Positions 41,874-51,499 are shown, counted from the first letter of the stretch. The stretch is DNA of 64,000 nt from Phenylobacterium sp. (GCF_022402485.1 NZ_JAKRSA010000027.1:62001-126000), one strand, 5' to 3'. Numbers and translations: made by a program. The notes: a model not told the origin generated them from the letters alone.

Positions 41874-43568
41874 ATGGCGTTCGACGCGATCGTCGTGGGC
41901 TCTGGCATCAGCGGCGGGTGGGCGGCCAAGGAACTGTGCGAGCGGGGCCTGAAGGTCCTGATGCTGGAGCGTGGGCCGCATATCGAGCACGGGGCCGACT
42001 ACAGCCACGATCTGGCGGCCAAGCTCAGTCGGCGGGAAGATCAGGTGCCGGTCGAGGAGCGGGACCTGCATCACCCCTATTATCCAGGCGTCAGCTACGC
42101 CCTGTTCAACTCCAACCGGAAGTTCTGGGCCAGCGACCACGACCATCCCTATGAGACGGTGCCCGGCAAGCCCTATCGATGGATCCGCGGCTATCACCTG
42201 GGCGGGCGCTCGATCACCTGGTGGCGGCAGTCCTACCGCTGGGCGCCGCAGGATTTCGAGGCCAATCTGGCCGACGGGCACGGGGTCGACTGGCCCATCC
42301 GCTATGAGGACCTCGCCCCCTGGTACGACCATGTGGAGGCCTTTGCCGGCATCTCCGGAGACTATGACGAAATCCCCCATCTGCCCGACGGGGACTTCCT
42401 GCCGCCCTACGCCCTGAATTGCGTAGAGGAGGCCGCCAAGGGGGCCATCGAACAGGCCTTTCCAGGCCGGCGCATGATCATTGGCCGGGCCGCCCAGCTG
42501 TCACGGGTGACCAAGATTCATCAGGATCTGGGCCGTGGCCGGTGTGAGCAGCGGATGCGTTGCGTCCACGGCTGTCCCCTCGGCGGCTACTTCTCCACCC
42601 TGGCGGCGACCCTGCCGGCGGCGCGCAAGACCGGCAACCTGACGGTGATGACCGACACCATCGTGGCGGCGGTAGAGTACGACCCGGCCACAGGGCGGGC
42701 GACCGGCGTGAGGACGGTGGATCGGGTAACCAAGGCCGGTCAGGTCTTTGAGGCCAAGATCATCTTCCTCAACGCCTCGACCATTGCGACGGCTTCGATC
42801 CTGCTCAATTCGCGCTCTGAGGCCCATCCCCGGGGCTTGGCCAATGGCAGCGATCAGGTGGGCCGCAACCTGATGGACCATGTGAGCTGCGAGAGCATTA
42901 CGGGGCGCTATCCGGGCTTTGATGACGTCCATGACGCCGCCGACCGGCCGACGGGCATTTATATTCCCCGCTATGCCCAGGTTACAGAGCGGGAGAAGCC
43001 TTACCTGCGGGGCTTTGGGATGCAGGGCGGGGCCGGGCGCACTCGGCGCATTGAGGCTCGCGCCATGGGCGGCGCGGAGCGGGAAGAGGTCAGCGGCGGC
43101 AAGCCCTGGTCCATGGTGCTGACCCCCTTTGGGGAAGTGCTGCCCTATGCCCACAACCGGGTGACCCTGTCGGCCAGCCGTACCGATCAGTGGGGCGTTC
43201 CTGTGCCGGTGATCGACGCCGCTCATGGGGCCAATGAGCAGATCATGATGCGGGAGGCCGCACGGGACGCCTATGAAATGCTCCAGGCCGCCGGCTGTGT
43301 GGACATCACGCCGTGGGAAGCGGCCGGGGAGAAGATCACGCCGCCAGGCGACCGTATCCACGAGATGGGCACCGCGCGGATGGGCCGGGATCCGTCCACC
43401 TCGGTTCTGAACGGCTGGAGCCAGGCTCACGAAGTTCCGAACCTGTTCATCACCGACGGGGCGGCCATGACTTCGTCGGCCTCAATGAACCCGTCCCTGA
43501 CCTATATGGCGCTCAGCGCCCGGGCGGCCAATCACGCCGCCGACCTGTTGCGCGACGGAGTGCTCTGA
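41874..43568 (+). CDS. GMC-family sugar dehydrogenase large subunit
   Basis: 564 residues. FAD-binding Rossmann motif VGSGISGGWAAKELCERGLKVLMLERG at the N-terminus, the GMC segment GRSITWWRQSYRW, a Cys cluster (RCEQRMRCVHGC), and the catalytic region HEMGTARMG with the C-terminal SASMNPSLTYMALSARAANH. It resembles the large subunit of gluconate 2-dehydrogenase and glucoside 3-dehydrogenase (LacA type). Such enzymes oxidise sugars, often at C3, and usually need a small Tat-exported subunit, which is not nearby. The ATG at 41874 with GGGGGAAA upstream was chosen over open frame from 41751. First gene of the sugar operon. Confidence 0.87.
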   Translation: MAFDAIVVGSGISGGWAAKELCERGLKVLMLERGPHIEHGADYSHDLAAKLSRREDQVPVEERDLHHPYYPGVSYALFNSNRKFWASDHDHPYETVPGKPYRWIRGYHLGGRSITWWRQSYRWAPQDFEANLADGHGVDWPIRYEDLAPWYDHVEAFAGISGDYDEIPHLPDGDFLPPYALNCVEEAAKGAIEQAFPGRRMIIGRAAQLSRVTKIHQDLGRGRCEQRMRCVHGCPLGGYFSTLAATLPAARKTGNLTVMTDTIVAAVEYDPATGRATGVRTVDRVTKAGQVFEAKIIFLNASTIATASILLNSRSEAHPRGLANGSDQVGRNLMDHVSCESITGRYPGFDDVHDAADRPTGIYIPRYAQVTEREKPYLRGFGMQGGAGRTRRIEARAMGGAEREEVSGGKPWSMVLTPFGEVLPYAHNRVTLSASRTDQWGVPVPVIDAAHGANEQIMMREAARDAYEMLQAAGCVDITPWEAAGEKITPPGDRIHEMGTARMGRDPSTSVLNGWSQAHEVPNLFITDGAAMTSSASMNPSLTYMALSARAANHAADLLRDGVL

Positions 43569-43571
43569 CCC

Positions 43572-44303
43572 ATGCAGATCGGTCTTCAGCTTTACACCCT
43601 GCGCCGGGCCTTCCAGACCGATCCGGTCGCCACCCTCAAGCGGGTGCGGGCCATCGGCTATGACGCAGTGGAGTTCGCCGCCCCCCTGGGCACGGATTTC
43701 GCCGCCCTGAGGCGGACGATGGACGAGATTGGCCTGGTCTGTCCCGCTGCCCATGTGGGGCTGGACGATCTTCGCCAGCGGCCTGCCGAGGTGCTGAAGA
43801 TGGGCGAGCAACTGGGCTGCGACTATCTGGTCCTGCCCTATCTGACCCCCGAACAGCGCCAGTGGGACGAGGTCATCCCCGCCCTGGACGGGCTCGCCCG
43901 GACGGTGCGGGCTGGGGGCTTCGGCTTTGCCTATCATAACCATGACTTTGAGTTCGAAGGCGGGGAAGGGGATCGGCCCTATGACCGCATCCTGGCCGGC
44001 GCTGACCCTGATCTGGTGAAGATGGAGCTGGATCTCTACTGGACGCGGAAGGCGGGCCAGGACCCCGAAGCGATGCTGTCGCGACTGTCGGGCCGGGTGA
44101 AGCTGGTGCACCTGAAGGACATGGCGGCTGATGGTGACATGGCCGATGTGGGGGCCGGCGTCATGGATTTCGCGTCCCTGATCGCGGCGGCCCGTGCGGC
44201 GGGGGCTGAGCACTTCATTGTCGAGCATGACCGGCCAGCTGAACCCTGGGAGAGCGTGGCCGCCAGCCTGAACCATCTGCGTGGACTGACCCTGCCGGCC
44301 TGA
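43572..44303 (+). CDS. Sugar phosphate isomerase/epimerase family protein (TIM barrel 1)
   Basis: 243 residues of the AP_endonuc_2/xylose isomerase-like fold. The start MQIGLQLYTLRRAFQTDP is a well-known pattern in this family, the metal ligands lie in FAYHNHDFEFE, MELDLYWTRKAG, KLVHLKDMA and FIVEHDRPAEP. It starts 3 bp after the GMC gene, so the two are in one transcript. It probably acts on a keto-sugar or inositol-like compound from the dehydrogenase; the exact substrate is unknown. Confidence 0.85.
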   Translation: MQIGLQLYTLRRAFQTDPVATLKRVRAIGYDAVEFAAPLGTDFAALRRTMDEIGLVCPAAHVGLDDLRQRPAEVLKMGEQLGCDYLVLPYLTPEQRQWDEVIPALDGLARTVRAGGFGFAYHNHDFEFEGGEGDRPYDRILAGADPDLVKMELDLYWTRKAGQDPEAMLSRLSGRVKLVHLKDMAADGDMADVGAGVMDFASLIAAARAAGAEHFIVEHDRPAEPWESVAASLNHLRGLTLPA

Positions 44304-44336
44304 GGGGGCTGGGCGCGAAGCAAGAGGCGAAACAAG

Positions 44337-45395
44337 ATGAAGACCATCAAGGGCCCCGGACTTTTCCTGGCGCAGTTCGCCACCGATGAGGCGCCGTTTA
44401 ACACCTTGCCGGGGATCGCCCGCTGGGCGGCGGAGATGGGCTTTGTCGCCGTGCAGATCCCCACCTGGGACCGGCGCCTGTTCGACTTGGCCAAGGCCGC
44501 CGAGAGCCAGACCTATTGCGATGACGTAAAGGGGATGCTGGCCGACGCCGGCCTAGAGATCAGCGAGCTTTCCACCCACAGCCAGGGCCAACTGGTGGCC
44601 GTTCATCCGGCCTATGACGCCCTCTATGACGGCGGTGTGCCGCGGGAGGTGCGGGGAAATCCCGCCGCTCGGCAGGCCTGGGCGGAGAACCAGCTGCTGC
44701 TGGCGGCCAAGGCGTCCCGCCGGCTGGGCCTCGACGCCCATGTGACGTTCTCAGGGTCTCTGGCTTGGCCCTACATCTATCCCTATCCGCAACGGCCCGC
44801 CGGCTTGATCGAGACGGCCTTTGATGAGCTGGCCAGGCGCTGGCGGCCGATCCTCGATGCCTTTGATGAGGCGGGCGTCGACCTCTGCTACGAGATCCAT
44901 CCCGGCGAGGATCTGTTCGATGGGGCGACCTTCGAGATGTTCCTGGAACGTGTGGGCCATCACCCCCGGTGCAACATCCTCTACGATCCTAGCCACTTCT
45001 TGCTGCAACAGCTTGATTATCTGGAATATATCGACATCTATCACGAGCGTATCAAGATGTTCCACGTCAAGGATGCGGAGTTCAATCCGACCGGACGACA
45101 GGGGGTCTACAGCGGCTATCAGCCCTGGATCAACCGGGCCGGGCGCTTCCGCTCGGTGGGCGATGGGCAGGTGGATTTCGGGGCCATCTTCTCCAAACTC
45201 GCCGCCTATGACTTCGCAGGCTGGGCGGTGCTGGAGTGGGAGTGCTGCCTCAAGCATTGGGAGGACGGCGCCCGGGAAGGCGCCGCCTTCATCGCCGACC
45301 ACATCATCCGGGTGACCGATCGGGCCTTTGACGACTTTGTCGCCACCGATGTGGATCAGGCGGCCAATCGCAAGCTCCTTGGCCTCGACCGTTGA
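44337..45395 (+). CDS. Sugar phosphate isomerase/epimerase family protein (TIM barrel 2)
   Basis: 352 residues, longer than the first barrel. Metal-site motifs: CYEIHPGEDLFDG, NILYDPSHFLLQ, MFHVKDAEF and AVLEWECCLKHWEDG. The family includes 3-keto-sugar processing enzymes, inosose isomerases and epimerases. The insert with YSGYQPWINRAGRFRSVGDG is typical of the large subgroup found with Gfo/Idh/MocA dehydrogenases. The gap to the first barrel is 33 bp and it overlaps the following gene. Confidence 0.87.
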   Translation: MKTIKGPGLFLAQFATDEAPFNTLPGIARWAAEMGFVAVQIPTWDRRLFDLAKAAESQTYCDDVKGMLADAGLEISELSTHSQGQLVAVHPAYDALYDGGVPREVRGNPAARQAWAENQLLLAAKASRRLGLDAHVTFSGSLAWPYIYPYPQRPAGLIETAFDELARRWRPILDAFDEAGVDLCYEIHPGEDLFDGATFEMFLERVGHHPRCNILYDPSHFLLQQLDYLEYIDIYHERIKMFHVKDAEFNPTGRQGVYSGYQPWINRAGRFRSVGDGQVDFGAIFSKLAAYDFAGWAVLEWECCLKHWEDGAREGAAFIADHIIRVTDRAFDDFVATDVDQAANRKLLGLDR

Positions 45396-46543
45396 GCAAT
45401 CCGAAGATGTTGCGGCTGGGCATGGTCGGCGGCGGGCCGGGGGCCTTCATCGGCGGGGTCCATCGCATGGCCGCCCGACTGGATGGTCGCTGGACCCTGA
45501 CGGCAGGCGCCTTTTCCTCGGACCCTGACACCTCAAAGGCGTTCGGCACTTCCCTTGGTCTCGCCCCTGAGCGGGCCTACGGGGACTGGACGGGGATGGC
45601 CCGGGCCGAGGCGGCGCGGGCGGACGGGATTGATGCAGTCGCCGTGGTAACTCCAAACCACCTGCACGCACCCATTAGCCTCGCCTTTCTGGCGGCTGGC
45701 ATCCCGGTGATCTGCGACAAGCCCCTGACGACAGATCTGACCTCCGCCAGGGCCTTGGGGGACCAGGTGGCGCAAAGCCGGCTGCCCTTCATCCTGACCC
45801 ACAACTATTCCGGCTATCCCATGGTCCGGGAAGCCCGCGCCCTGATGGCAGCAGGTCGGCTGGGCGCCTTGCGGGTGGTGCAGGTGGAATATGCCCAGGA
45901 CTGGCTGGCCCGGGAATTGCCCGGCAACCGGCAGGCTGAGTGGCGGGGCGACCCTGATCGGGCCGGCCCCGGCGGCGCCCTGGGGGACATCGCCACCCAT
46001 GCCTTCCACCTGGTTCGATTTGTGACCGGTGCGCGAGTCGCCAGCCTCAGCGCCGATCTTGCAACCCTGGTCGCCGGGCGGCGGGTCGACGACAATGTCC
46101 ACGTCCAGATGCGGTTTGAGGGCGGTGCCCGGGGTCAGCTCTGGGCCAGTCAGGTGGCGGTTGGCGCGGCCAATGGTCTGCGACTGCGGATCTATGGCGA
46201 GGACGCCAGTCTGGAATGGTCGCAGGAGGAACCCGACCTGCTGCGCTTTACCCCCCTCGGGGAGCCGCCCAGGATCCTGCGCCGGGGTGGGCCTGGCCTG
46301 TCGTCGGACGCCACGGCGGCCACCCGACTGCCGGCGGGCCACCCAGAGGGGTATCTGGAGGGTTTCGCCCAGATCTATGCCGACGCCGCCGAGTTAATCG
46401 GCGCCCATCAGCAAGGGCGTGCGCCCAACCCCCTGGCCCAGTTGGCACCCGGGATCGCTGATGGGATCGAGGGCGTGGCTTTCATTTCCGCCGTGGTGGA
46501 AAGCCACGGGGCGGACGGTGCGTGGACAAGGATTTCCCCATGA
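45392..46543 (+). CDS. Gfo/Idh/MocA family NAD(P)-dependent sugar dehydrogenase
   Basis: 383 residues. N-terminal Rossmann domain with GMVGGGPGAFIGGVHRMAA, the VVTPNHLHAPI strand and CDKPLTTDL (the family EKP motif as DKP), then a C-terminal alpha/beta domain with GGALGDIATHAFHLVRF carrying the catalytic His. It oxidises or reduces a sugar or cyclitol. A TTG at 45392 overlaps the previous stop (TTGA); an ATG at 45407 is the alternative start. It follows the second TIM barrel. Confidence 0.88.
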   Translation: MSNPKMLRLGMVGGGPGAFIGGVHRMAARLDGRWTLTAGAFSSDPDTSKAFGTSLGLAPERAYGDWTGMARAEAARADGIDAVAVVTPNHLHAPISLAFLAAGIPVICDKPLTTDLTSARALGDQVAQSRLPFILTHNYSGYPMVREARALMAAGRLGALRVVQVEYAQDWLARELPGNRQAEWRGDPDRAGPGGALGDIATHAFHLVRFVTGARVASLSADLATLVAGRRVDDNVHVQMRFEGGARGQLWASQVAVGAANGLRLRIYGEDASLEWSQEEPDLLRFTPLGEPPRILRRGGPGLSSDATAATRLPAGHPEGYLEGFAQIYADAAELIGAHQQGRAPNPLAQLAPGIADGIEGVAFISAVVESHGADGAWTRISP

Positions 46544-47313
46544 GCGGCTTTCGACAGTCCTTCGCCTGGTGGTCCTTCACCGCAGGCCGCGAGGTGGACG
46601 GCCCGCAGTTTCTAGGCCAGATGGTCGAGGCCGGGGCTCAAGGGGTGGAGATGCTGCCTGAGGTCCTCTGGCCGGTGGCCCGGGATCTGGGCTTGAGCCT
46701 GGTGACCCTGACCGGACATCAGCCCCTGGAGATCGGCTTCAATGACCGCGCCCATCATCTGGCCCTGCAGGCGACGGTAAGGGAGTCCATCGCCAAGGCT
46801 GCGGCCGGCGGTGTCGAAAAGGTCATCGTGTTTTCCGGCAACCGCGAAGGCCGTTCCGATGAGGCGGGCCTGGCGGCCACCATTGAGGGGCTCACGCCCC
46901 TGACAAAGGTAGCTGAGGACGCGGGCGTCATGCTGCTGCTGGAGCTGCTGAACTCCAAGGTCGATCATCCCGACCAGCAATGCGACCATACAGCCTGGGG
47001 CGCCCAGGTGGTCTCGGCGGTCAATTCGCCCGCCCTGCGGCTGCTCTATGACGCCTATCACATGCAGCTTATGGAGGGAGACCTCCTGCGGACAATCCGC
47101 GCGAACCTGCCCCTGATCGGCCATGTGCATACGGGCGGCGCCCCTGGACGCCGGGACCTGGACGATCGGCAGGAAATCAACTGGCCCGCCGTGGCCGGAC
47201 TGCTGCGACACCTCGAGTACGACGCGTGGGTCGGTCACGAGTTCATCCCCCGCGACGATCCGGCTGCCGCCCTTCGCCAGGCGATCGGTCATTTCAGGAC
47301 CCCTGACGCATGA
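46540..47313 (+). CDS. Hydroxypyruvate isomerase-like TIM barrel protein (TIM barrel 3)
   Basis: 257 residues. Similar to the Hyi group of the xylose isomerase-like superfamily: ligands in LLLELLNSKVDHPDQQCDHT, RLLYDAYHMQLMEGD, GHVHTGGAPGRRDL and WVGHEFIPRDD. The ATG at 46540 overlaps the stop of the previous gene (ATGA). Enzymes of this group interconvert hydroxypyruvate and tartronate semialdehyde or isomerise related short or keto sugars. The operon context favours a keto-sugar breakdown step. Confidence 0.85.
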   Translation: MSGFRQSFAWWSFTAGREVDGPQFLGQMVEAGAQGVEMLPEVLWPVARDLGLSLVTLTGHQPLEIGFNDRAHHLALQATVRESIAKAAAGGVEKVIVFSGNREGRSDEAGLAATIEGLTPLTKVAEDAGVMLLLELLNSKVDHPDQQCDHTAWGAQVVSAVNSPALRLLYDAYHMQLMEGDLLRTIRANLPLIGHVHTGGAPGRRDLDDRQEINWPAVAGLLRHLEYDAWVGHEFIPRDDPAAALRQAIGHFRTPDA

Positions 47314-48800
47314 GCGCAGTCTCTGATGCAGCCGCAAGTCAGGTTGCACCGCTTGGGCCGCCCCGCCGGGTCAAGTTCGCCTACAGCCTGGGGGGGGCTG
47401 GGGACGCCCTGTTCTCCACCGCCGTTGGTTTCATCTTCTTCTACTACACGGCGGTTCTGGGGCTTTCCGGGACCATGGTGGGGGCGGCCCTGTTCATAGG
47501 CCTCTGCGCTGATGCCGCCGTCGATCCGTTCATCGGCTCCTGGTCAGATAATCTTCAGTCGCGGTTTGGCCGTCGCGCGCCGTTGATGTTCGCTGGGGCG
47601 CCCCTGACCGCCCTGGGTTTGGGGCTGCTGTTCTCCCCGCCCGAAGGCCTCCCGCCGACGATGTTGTTCATCTGGCTTGCGGTGACCTCGGTGGCGGTGA
47701 GGGCCTTCATTTCGCTGTTCTGGGTGCCCTATCTCGCCCTCGGGGCGGAGATGGCCGACGACTATGTGGAGCGCTCTCGCATCGTCGCTTGGCGGGTGGT
47801 GGTGGGCATTCTCACCAGCGTTCTGATCACGGCCCTGGCCTATTCTGTGTTCTTCGCCGGTGAGGGCGGCCTGCAGAGTCCTGAGCGCTATCCGGCCTTT
47901 GGCTGGTCGGTAGCAGCCCTGGTGCTGACCGCCATGACCCTCTGCTGTCTGGGGATCTACAAGTTCGCCGCGACCCTGCCTCGGGTGCCATCGGTAGACG
48001 CCTCCATGATCAGTCGGCTTCCGGGGGAGGTGAGCGAGATCCTTCGCAACCGCTCGTTCCGCATTCTGTTCTTTTCCGCGGTGATTTTTTACGCCGCCGT
48101 GGGTGCCAACGGCACGCTGAACACCCACAGCCAGTTGTTCGTCTGGAAGCTGCGTCCAGAGATGATGCAGTTCGTCGGCTATGCCTATCTCGCCGGGATT
48201 CTGGTCGGCATTCCGGTCACCCCGAGACTGACCCAACGCCTCGAAAAGCGCACGGTGGTGTTGGTCGGGCTTGGTCTTGTGCTGGTGTCGTGGGTCATCC
48301 TCCCGCTCGTCTGGGTCAGCGGGCTTTATCGGCCTGAGGGCGCGGCCTCTGCTGTGCTCCTGGCGGCCAACAGCGCCATGGCTGGGATCGGGGTGGGCTT
48401 CGCCATGATCGCCTATCCCTCAATGATGGCCGATGCCGCCGACGAGCATGAATTCCTGTTCCGAAGGCGCCGGGAAGGGCTCTATTTCGCCGGCCTCGGC
48501 TTTGCCGCCAAGGCGGCCTCCGGAGTGGGGGTGCTGGTGGCAGGCCTGGCGCTCGACGCCCTGCGTTTTCCCCGGGAAGCCGGCCGGGCCGTCGGGGTTG
48601 AACTGCCGGCAGATGTGCTGACCCGACTGCTCCTGGCCTGGGGGCCAGGTTCAGCCCTGGTCGCTCTGGTGGCCATGGTGCTGTTTGCGCCGTACGCGGT
48701 CGGACGGCTGCGCCAGCAGGAGATCAGCACCGAAATCCGTCGCCGCCGCGCCGCTGATCTGGCGTCTGACGAGCCTGTGCCGAGTCCCGGTCCAACCTGA
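47310..48800 (+). CDS. MelB-type MFS sugar transporter (GPH family)
   Basis: 496 residues with 12 hydrophobic segments. The start of the fold FAYSLGGAGDALFSTAVGFIFFYYTAVLGLSG and the loop DAAVDPFIGSWSDNLQSRFGRRAPLMF are typical of the glycoside-pentoside-hexuronide:cation symporters. It should bring in the substrate of the operon. Its ATG overlaps the previous gene (ATGA); it is the last gene of the operon. It ends 14 bp from the convergent KGG gene. Confidence 0.88.
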   Translation: MSAVSDAAASQVAPLGPPRRVKFAYSLGGAGDALFSTAVGFIFFYYTAVLGLSGTMVGAALFIGLCADAAVDPFIGSWSDNLQSRFGRRAPLMFAGAPLTALGLGLLFSPPEGLPPTMLFIWLAVTSVAVRAFISLFWVPYLALGAEMADDYVERSRIVAWRVVVGILTSVLITALAYSVFFAGEGGLQSPERYPAFGWSVAALVLTAMTLCCLGIYKFAATLPRVPSVDASMISRLPGEVSEILRNRSFRILFFSAVIFYAAVGANGTLNTHSQLFVWKLRPEMMQFVGYAYLAGILVGIPVTPRLTQRLEKRTVVLVGLGLVLVSWVILPLVWVSGLYRPEGAASAVLLAANSAMAGIGVGFAMIAYPSMMADAADEHEFLFRRRREGLYFAGLGFAAKAASGVGVLVAGLALDALRFPREAGRAVGVELPADVLTRLLLAWGPGSALVALVAMVLFAPYAVGRLRQQEISTEIRRRRAADLASDEPVPSPGPT

Positions 48801-48814
48801 GAATTGTTCAGGTT

Positions 48815-49036
48815 TCAGGATTCGGTCGTATCGGCGTCTGGCTTGCGCCCGCTTCCCTTTGAGGCCTCGCCCCCCTTCCGACCCGCCGAGGCGGCCAGAT
48901 CGCGGTCCTTGGCGAAGCTGCGCTTTTCACTGGGGACACTTGCGCCGCCCTTGCGGGCGATTTCGCGGCGACGCTCCGGGTTCATGGCAGCAAAGCCTCG
49001 GCGGGCGCGCGGGGGATCTTGCTCGGGGCTACTCAT
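48815..49036 (-). CDS. KGG-repeat general stress protein
   Basis: 73 residues, highly charged with no hydrophobic core. It contains two KGG motifs (RREIARKGGASVP, ASAGRKGGEASKG), each preceded by Pro/Ala-rich helical text (RRGFAAMNPERR). It matches the KGG (con-10/GsiB-like) family of disordered stress-induced proteins. GGAG sits at normal distance before the ATG. Likely monocistronic. Confidence 0.85.
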   Translation of the reverse strand: MSSPEQDPPRARRGFAAMNPERRREIARKGGASVPSEKRSFAKDRDLAASAGRKGGEASKGSGRKPDADTTES

Positions 49037-49344
49037 GGGTCACTCCTGGAACCCTCTCGCGTCTGTCTTGCTCGGGTGGAAAGACGGGAAAGGCATATAA
49101 AACAGAGATTTGAGGCCAACTTCTGCTGTTCAATGATCAATTGAGACGGCGCAGAAGTCACCCTGGTCGGCGGCGATGGTGCTCCGCACCCCTCCGGAAC
49201 CGGAGGAGACACAAGGCACCGCTCTAGCAACCCGCCAGCCTGACTATGGGTTGCGTGCGCAAATCCCTGAATCTTCGCAGGCCCTTAGGGCAAGGCACCG
49301 CCCGTCGCTGCGGGGAGGCGGGTGCGCCTTGGATGAAACGCGCT
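49037..49344. other. 308-bp region between the kinase gene and the KGG gene
   Basis: Contains the KGG promoter region near 49037-49140 (AT-richer: ATATAAAACAGAG, CAATGATCAATTG), a palindrome CCTCCGG-AA-CCGGAGG at 49191-49206, and a GC-rich stem-loop at 49292-49330 that could end the leftward kinase transcript. No gene seen. Confidence 0.45.
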
Positions 49345-50697
49345 TCAGGCTGGTAGGAGCACCCGTGCGGTCAGCCCGCCGCCGGGGCGATTGGTCATGG
49401 TTACGTCACCCCCGTGGCTTCTGGCTATGGAGCGCACAACAGCCAGTCCGAGACCTATGCCCCCAGTGCCACGGCTGCGGGACGGCTCGCGCCTGTAGAA
49501 CGGTTCGAAGATCCGCTCCATCTCCTCCTCGGGGATGCCGGGGCCCTCGTCCTCGATCTCGATGACCACTGTGCGGTCTTCGAGGATCACCCGGGCGGTG
49601 GCGCGGTCGCCGAACTTGACGGCGTTTTCCAGCAAGTTGGTGACCAGACGGCGAAGGGCCACAGGATCGCCTTCGATGACCAGCTTTTCAGCCCGCTCGA
49701 CCTCGATGGCGGCACCGGTCTCGGCCATCTCGTCGCAGACGCTCTCCACCAGGGAGGCGAGCTCCAGGCGGGTCCGCTGGCCGGGCTTGGTGGCGTCGCG
49801 GACAAACCCAAGGGTGGCGGCGACCATGGCCTCCATCTGGTCGATGTCGGCGGCCATCTTGGCCCTTTGATCCTCTGGCGCATTCTCGATCCGGAAGCGC
49901 AAGCGGGTGAGGGGCGTGCGCAGGTCGTGGGCGATGGCGCCGACCATGGCGGTGCGGTCCTGGACGTAGCGCCGCAGCCTCTCCTGCATCTGGTTGAAAG
50001 CCCTTACCGCCACGGAGATTTCGGCCGACCCGCGAATGGCCAGCTGCGGGGCTTCGGGATCACGGCCCAGACGTTCGGCGGCCTCAGCAAACAGGCGGAA
50101 TGGCTTGGAAAGCCGTCTGGCGAACATCCAGGCGATGGGCGCCATCACCAGGGCCGAGAGCAGAAACCAGAGCAGCACCCGCTGCTGCCAGACGTTCAGG
50201 CCAAGCCCCTTTTCTGGTCGCACCACAGCCCATTGGCCATCGGGACGTTTCATGGCGATCTCAAAGGGGGCCACCAGGAAGCGGTCTTCCTGACCTTCGC
50301 CGCCGGCCCGTTCCAGGCGGTCTCGAACGATGCGGAATACCCGCCGATCGGAAATCGGCAGGCGGTAGGTCTTGGCGATCACCAGCTCGCTTTGGGCGAC
50401 CCCCAGGTCCTCGGCCAACTGGTCCCGGGCCCACAACATGCTGTCGGCGGTGGATTGGCCCTCTGGAGGCGAGTCCCGGAGTTCATACTGGAGATCGCGG
50501 CGTTCAATCAGGTCGCCGGGGCGGCCCTTGAGGGCCTCGGCGATCTCCGAAAACCGGTAGAAATCCGGCACAGGGGGCGGAAGATTGAACAACAGGAAGA
50601 TGCTGATCGCCTGGGCGGTAATCAGGCTGACCCCGATGAGCATCAGAACCTGGACAAACAGCGAGGCGGTGCCCCGCCGATCCCGAACCCGGCTCAC
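49345..50697 (-). CDS. Sensor histidine kinase, EnvZ-like
   Basis: 450 residues: membrane segment 1 (about 12-37), a periplasmic sensor of about 130 residues with charged text (RRDLQYELRDSPPEGQ), membrane segment 2 (about 173-193), HAMP (RRLSKPFRLFAEAAERLG), His in AIAHDLRTPLTRLRFRIE, N-box LLENAVKFG, G1 EDEGPGIP and G2 GGIGLGLAVVRS. Its ATG overlaps the response regulator stop (ATGA). The stimulus is unknown. Confidence 0.93.
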   Translation of the reverse strand: MSRVRDRRGTASLFVQVLMLIGVSLITAQAISIFLLFNLPPPVPDFYRFSEIAEALKGRPGDLIERRDLQYELRDSPPEGQSTADSMLWARDQLAEDLGVAQSELVIAKTYRLPISDRRVFRIVRDRLERAGGEGQEDRFLVAPFEIAMKRPDGQWAVVRPEKGLGLNVWQQRVLLWFLLSALVMAPIAWMFARRLSKPFRLFAEAAERLGRDPEAPQLAIRGSAEISVAVRAFNQMQERLRRYVQDRTAMVGAIAHDLRTPLTRLRFRIENAPEDQRAKMAADIDQMEAMVAATLGFVRDATKPGQRTRLELASLVESVCDEMAETGAAIEVERAEKLVIEGDPVALRRLVTNLLENAVKFGDRATARVILEDRTVVIEIEDEGPGIPEEEMERIFEPFYRREPSRSRGTGGIGLGLAVVRSIARSHGGDVTMTNRPGGGLTARVLLPA

Positions 50698-51443
50698 GGG
50701 CGTTTCACTTTGGGGGTGAACATGTAGCCCTCGTTGCGGATCGTGCGGATCAGGTCATGACCGCCACCGTCGTCCAGCTTGCGCCGCAGCCTGCTGATCT
50801 GAACGTCGATTGCCCGGTCAAAGGCGTCGGAGTCCGGGCCCCGGGCGAAGTCCAGCAACTGGTCGCGGGTCAGGACCCGCTGGGGCCGCTCGACAAAGGC
50901 CCGCAGCAGGGAGAACTCCCCGCTGGAGAGGTTGACCACCACCCCCTGCGGGGACCGTAGCTCTCGGCGCACCAGGTCCAGCCGCCAGCCGGCGAACTCG
51001 CAGGCGGCGCCCAGATCTTCGCCGCCGCCCTGCCGGGTCTGTTCGGCCCGGCGGAGTACGGCGCGGATACGGGCCAGCAGCTCCCGGGGATTGCAGGGCT
51101 TTGACAGGTAGTCGTCAGCGCCAAGCTCCAGGCCGACGATCCGGTCGGTGTCCTCGCCCATGGCCGACAGCATGATGATCGGCGGGGCCTCGCCCACGGC
51201 CAGTCTGCGGCAGATGGCCAGGCCGTCTTCGCCCGGCAGCATCACGTCCAGCACGATCAGGTCGACGGGGTCCCGCTCCAGGGCCTGCTCCATCTCCCGG
51301 GCGTCGCCGGCTGTGGTTACGGCATAGCCGTGGCGGCCCAGAAAATCGGAGACCACATCACGAATGCCTGGATCGTCATCGACCATCAGGATCCGTGCCG
51401 TGGGGCCAGGGGCTTCGGTGTGGGGCGTCTGCATGGGCGACAT
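50694..51443 (-). CDS. OmpR-family response regulator
   Basis: 249 residues. Receiver domain with acidic pair VDDD, phospho-acceptor Asp in LIVLDVMLPG and Lys in YLSKPCNPREL, then a winged-helix DNA-binding domain (LSSGEFSLLRAFVERPQRVLTRDQLLDFARG, RRKLDDGGG, IRTIRNEGYMF). It is co-translated with the sensor kinase. No target gene can be told. Confidence 0.93.
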   Translation of the reverse strand: MSPMQTPHTEAPGPTARILMVDDDPGIRDVVSDFLGRHGYAVTTAGDAREMEQALERDPVDLIVLDVMLPGEDGLAICRRLAVGEAPPIIMLSAMGEDTDRIVGLELGADDYLSKPCNPRELLARIRAVLRRAEQTRQGGGEDLGAACEFAGWRLDLVRRELRSPQGVVVNLSSGEFSLLRAFVERPQRVLTRDQLLDFARGPDSDAFDRAIDVQISRLRRKLDDGGGHDLIRTIRNEGYMFTPKVKRP

Positions 51444-51499
51444 TGTCGGCTTCCCGCGTAACCGTCAGATTTCACGGCTGTAAAGCCGCAGCTGTGGCC

